This document shows, one piece after another, positions 5,409 through 5,824 of a stretch of DNA of 5,824 nt. A program made the position numbers and the translations under genes. The stretch's first letter is position 1. Every line of letters begins with the position of its first letter. Location of the stretch: NCBI GenBank assembly GCA_945906915.1, contig CAMDSI010000133.1, positions 1-5,824 on the forward strand, in the 5' to 3' direction. The notes under the pieces were generated by a model that worked only from the letters and a program-made list of their open reading frames with translations, ran no database searches and was not told where the DNA came from. The DNA is from Spirosoma fluviale. GTDB taxonomy: Bacteria > Bacteroidota > Bacteroidia > Cytophagales > Spirosomataceae.

Positions 5409-5824
5409 ATCCTTAAATCCACAATCTCAATTTGATTTTTGTTGATTTTGATGAAGCCTTTCTCCGCTAATTTCTTCATTAAGCGGGAAATTACTTCTCT
5501 TGAAGAGTTTAATTCTTGCGCAATTTCGGTAAAAGAGGCCTTCAGGATGTTTGTTTTCAAACTTTTTTGGTGCTGTTTTAAGTACCAAAGTAAGCGTTCA
5601 TCTAGATTTCTAAAGGCGATTTGATCTAATGTATCGAGTAATTCTTCGAAACGAGAGCGGTAGGTTTCTAGAACGAATTGGTACCAGCTTTTATATTTTG
5701 TGGCCCATTCGTCCATTAATTCGGCAGGAATGGCGATGACTTCGGTGTCTACGAGGGCTTTGGCCATAATCTGAGACGATAATTGCCGCGCCGCACAAGT
5801 CATCGAAATGGCACAAGCCTCCCC
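5405..5824 (-). CDS. Crp/Fnr-family transcription regulator, 5' end cut off by the window edge
   Basis: The frame is open to the edge, and the visible 139 residues begin GEACAISMTC. An internal ATG at 5803 exists, but the residues before it continue the cyclic-nucleotide-binding-type fold, so the true start lies outside. Seen here are the end of the sensor beta-barrel (about 1-35), a long dimerisation helix (about 36-65), and a winged helix-turn-helix at about 98-125 with recognition residues SREVISR at 108-114. R109, E110 and R114 match the three DNA-contacting residues of E. coli CRP, and S113 matches a contact residue of FNR, which predicts a GTGA half-site. C4 and C10 near the end of the sensor domain could be redox-active. 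It lies 63 bp upstream of tauE in the same direction and is the likely regulator of the operon. Whether it acts as activator or repressor, and its ligand, are unknown. Confidence 0.88.
   Translation of the reverse strand, partial: GEACAISMTCAARQLSSQIMAKALVDTEVIAIPAELMDEWATKYKSWYQFVLETYRSRFEELLDTLDQIAFRNLDERLLWYLKQHQKSLKTNILKASFTEIAQELNSSREVISRLMKKLAEKGFIKINKNQIEIVDLRM

Noticed and set aside
5405..5803. Complete small DNA-binding protein starting at the ATG at 5803
   Set aside because: The frame stays open to the window edge and the residues before this Met continue a Crp/Fnr sensor domain, so the gene is truncated by the window.

Overview
This 5.8 kb window looks like a sulfur-handling locus from a member of the Bacteroidota, possibly a Cytophagales-like genome. 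That guess rests on moderately AT-rich DNA, starts with little Shine-Dalgarno character, a near-ideal TAnnTTTG promoter box, and the style of the Crp/Fnr-type, DsrE-like and YeeE-type proteins. No rRNA, tRNA, CRISPR array, insertion sequence or phage gene was seen.

Layout. The left edge holds a 3'-truncated single-domain rhodanese gene (minus strand, 281 down to the edge). A 116-bp divergent spacer with a clear minus-strand promoter and short overlapping palindromes separates it from a plus-strand pair. The pair is an exported DsrE/DsrF-like protein (398-802) and, 10 bp later with a TTG start, a membrane-anchored diheme cytochrome c of the TsdA thiosulfate dehydrogenase/tetrathionate reductase type (813-1823). 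From the right edge a minus-strand series runs leftward: a 5'-truncated Crp/Fnr-family regulator (5824-5405), a TauE/SafE exporter (5341-4529), a CstB-like persulfide dioxygenase-pseudorhodanese-rhodanese fusion (4527-3106), and two half-size YeeE/YedE thiosulfate-transporter-type proteins (2943-2383 and 2378-1881). The series ends in an intrinsic terminator that overlaps the stop codon of the convergent cytochrome gene. A perfect 14-bp GTGA-N6-TCAC palindrome sits just upstream of tauE and fits the recognition helix of the adjacent Crp-type regulator.

How the parts could work together (inference). Persulfide made from sulfide outside this window would be oxidised by the dioxygenase domain to sulfite and passed through the rhodanese domain to make thiosulfate. 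TauE would export sulfite or a related anion. The YeeE pair would move thiosulfate across the inner membrane. The exported cytochrome would interconvert thiosulfate and tetrathionate, with the exported DsrE-like protein a candidate sulfane-sulfur carrier beside it. Thiosulfate is the shared node. No sulfide:quinone oxidoreductase is in the window.

The structure least explained by the genes is a set of 7-bp tandem repeat arrays immediately downstream of two minus-strand genes (1853-1880 and 3046-3108), with related heptads at 2964-3005 and a 15-bp triple repeat at 3001-3045. Their sequence drifts but the 7-bp phase is kept, much like the heptameric short tandem repeats known from cyanobacteria.
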